A stretch of DNA of 64,000 nucleotides. It comes from Achromobacter insuavis (GTDB taxonomy: Bacteria; Pseudomonadota; Gammaproteobacteria; Burkholderiales; Burkholderiaceae_B). The DNA lies in the NCBI RefSeq assembly GCF_902859645.1, contig NZ_CADIJR010000012.1, positions 49,291-113,290 on the forward strand, in the 5' to 3' direction. A program made the translations under genes and the position numbers. Position 1 is the stretch's first letter; each line of letters opens with the position of its first letter. The notes under the pieces were generated by a model. That model made no database searches. It was not told the DNA's origin and saw nothing but the letters and a program-made list of their open reading frames with translations. Positions 63,268 to 64,000 of the stretch are shown here, one piece after another.

Positions 63268-63281
63268 ACCTACTACTAGAT
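63268..63281. promoter_or_regulatory. AYCTA-N4-TAGRT operator, site 4
   Basis: ACCTACTACTAGAT matches the same pattern. It is 107 bases from site 3 and has no obvious gene of its own, so it may be an auxiliary operator for DUF4148 copy 2 or serve an unrecognised transcript. Confidence 0.6.
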
Positions 63282-63492
63282 AGATAGCGCAAGAGGCTTT
63301 TATGAAACTAAATATTTCACACCACCGAACTGCGCTTTTCCTCCCCGCGCCTGCCTGAAGCCCCTCCTCCTCCGGCCGGTCCGTCAGCGGCTGCATAGGA
63401 CGATCCCGGCCCTCGCGGGCGGCACTGCCTCCGTTGGAAACATCACGCCGTTGCAGCGATGCCGGAATGCGCCCTTTCACCCCTGTTGAAAA

Positions 63493-63558
63493 GCTGTGGA
63501 AAAACCCCGAATCACGGTGCACAAGCTGTGCATATGCTGTGCGCAGCCTGTGGACAGC
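63493..63558. repeat. 66-bp imperfect direct repeat, copy A
   Basis: The ungapped alignment with 63701-63766 covers 66 bases, with shared CAAGCTGT, TGCTGTGC and CAGCCTGTGGA blocks. It contains TGTGGAAAA (63495-63503), one base off the DnaA box TGTGGATAA. Confidence 0.75.
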
Positions 63559-63700
63559 AAGCCCTCCCGCTACCTGTAGATCCAGCCTGCGGGCGGCTTG
63601 CAGGCGGGTGGCGAAGCACGGATCCGAAATCCGGCCGGTTGAGGCACCGCCTCGCCGGCCCGAGGGCGCCAGGGACCTGTCTGGCAGGCCCTGTGAACAA

Positions 63701-63766
63701 GCGGTGGACAAGACCCGAAAATCAGTGGGCAAGCTGTTGAAATGCTGTGCACAGCCTGTGGATAGC
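63701..63766. repeat. 66-bp imperfect direct repeat, copy B
   Basis: This is the second copy, 208 bases from the first. It ends in TGTGGATAG (63757-63765), one base off the DnaA-box consensus on the complementary strand. TGTGAACAA (63692-63700) lies just before it. Confidence 0.75.
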
Positions 63767-63835
63767 TGGCGAGATTTCCCTGGAAAAACAGCGGCTTCCC
63801 GCCGCAGCGCAGCCTTGGCGGCGCCCAAACGGCAC

Positions 63836-63868
63836 AAAGCCCGGCAAGCGCAAGGCTTGCCGGGCTTT
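63836..63868 (-). terminator. Rho-independent terminator of ssb
   Basis: A perfect 14-bp stem (AAAGCCCGGCAAGC / GCTTGCCGGGCTTT) with a 5-base loop lies about 27 bases past the ssb stop. The stem itself ends in T on the minus-strand exit side (GGGCTTT). Confidence 0.9.
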
Positions 63869-63894
63869 GTTCGTGAACTGCCGCGTGGACGCGA

Positions 63895-64000
63895 TCAGAA
63901 CGGAATATCGTCGTCCATGTCGGCCAGGTTGGCGCCGCCGCCGGCGGGCGCTGCCTGGGGCGCGGGACGCTGCTGCGGCGCCGGGCGCTGGGCCGGGGCG
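63895..64000 (-). CDS. ssb: Single-stranded DNA-binding protein, C-terminal part (gene continues past the right edge)
   Basis: The minus-strand frame ends in NLADMDDDIPF and stop (63897-63895), the acidic C-terminal peptide by which SSB binds its partner proteins. The visible 34 residues are otherwise a Gln/Pro/Ala/Gly-rich linker (QRPAPQQRPAPQ), typical of betaproteobacterial SSB. The OB-fold DNA-binding domain is outside the window. Confidence 0.93.
   Translation of the reverse strand, partial: APAQRPAPQQRPAPQAAPAGGGANLADMDDDIPF

Larger units (their letters stand above)
63116..63894. other. Gene-free region between DUF4148 copy 2 and ssb
   Basis: No gene is convincing over about 780 bases. 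The region contains operator-like sites at 63161 and 63268 and a 66-bp imperfect direct repeat (63493-63558 and 63701-63766) rich in DnaA-box-like sequences. It ends with the ssb terminator. The long minus-strand frame at 63202-63837 is Arg/Gln/Ser-rich without any domain and is rejected as a CDS. Confidence 0.6.

Noticed and set aside
63301-63357. 18-codon frame after operator-like site 4
   Set aside because: Too short, no binding site and no recognisable feature; a transcript there would be needed to reconsider it.
63484-63766. Chromosomal replication origin
   Set aside because: DnaA-like boxes are imperfect, and no dnaA, dnaN or A/T-rich unwinding stretch is near. Kept only as a DnaA-box-like repeat finding.
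63202-63837. 211-residue minus-strand frame upstream of ssb's 3' end
   Set aside because: It covers the direct repeats and operator-like sites, has no ribosome binding site or domain, and its residue make-up is irregular.
1-64000. CRISPR arrays, insertion sequences, tRNA genes
   Set aside because: No regularly spaced repeats, transposase-like proteins with terminal repeats, or cloverleaf-type sequences were recognised.

Overview
The window looks like a chromosomal segment of a GC-rich betaproteobacterium of the Bordetella/Achromobacter group (Alcaligenaceae). The basis is inference from gene content and order: birA-coaX next to waaC-waaA, fmdB-DUF502-aspS followed by an endonuclease and a ClsB-type cardiolipin synthase, three small secreted DUF4148 proteins, and a surface-polysaccharide island joined to the inner-core LPS genes. 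No rRNA, tRNA, CRISPR array, insertion sequence or prophage was seen.

Layout. 1-5.1 kb: tail of an rmlA-like gene, then a minus-strand group with a SEL1-repeat protein, lipB, a YbeD-like protein, a D-amino-acid transaminase, a penicillin-binding D,D-carboxypeptidase and an alpha/beta hydrolase. 5.1-8.7 kb: a four-gene MCE/Mla-type lipid transport operon. 8.8-10.6 kb: birA, coaX and a small membrane protein. 10.6-13.0 kb: waaA and waaC. 13.1-35.2 kb: a Wzx/Wzy-type surface polysaccharide (probably O-antigen) island, less GC-rich than its flanks. It encodes an initiating sugar-phosphate transferase, a WbpM-type dehydratase with a WbpV-type reductase (QuiNAc/FucNAc branch), UDP-glucose dehydrogenase with UDP-xylose synthase, polymerase, flippase, a Wzz-like chain-length protein, glycosyltransferases, an O-acyltransferase and a pseudaminic-acid-type nonulosonic acid pathway (PseB, PseC, PseG, PseI and a cytidylyltransferase). 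That pathway has unusual extras: an aldo/keto reductase and a class III aminotransferase fused to the cytidylyltransferase. No PseH acetyltransferase is visible. A MarR-type EPS regulator heads the main minus-strand operon.

35.3-45.0 kb: a CoxG-like membrane protein, two drug/metabolite transporters, clsB, an endonuclease-family protein, aspS, DUF502, FmdB and an Na+/H+ antiporter-like protein. 45.1-49.6 kb: a compact operon of two histidine-box membrane oxygenases, a ketosynthase III fused to a heme-oxygenase-like putative diiron domain, and a conserved hypothetical. It looks like an uncharacterised fatty-acyl/lipid biosynthetic system. 49.7-56.5 kb: a DapA-family lyase, free-methionine sulfoxide reductase, aminotransferase, ubiA, DUF1090 and DUF4148 proteins, and a saccharopine-dehydrogenase-like oxidoreductase. 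56.5-59.7 kb: a GlcC-like GntR regulator divergent from glcB. 59.8-64 kb: two TetR regulators with recognisable palindromic operators, a 38-residue membrane peptide, a nicotinamidase-like hydrolase, two tandem DUF4148 genes, a repeat-rich non-coding stretch and the 3' end of ssb.

The most interesting signals are the variant nonulosonic acid branch (including an in-frame fusion that keeps an internal Shine-Dalgarno and ATG), the ketosynthase/diiron-oxygenase lipid operon, and the TetR regulon inferred from a repeated AYCTA-N4-TAGRT operator.
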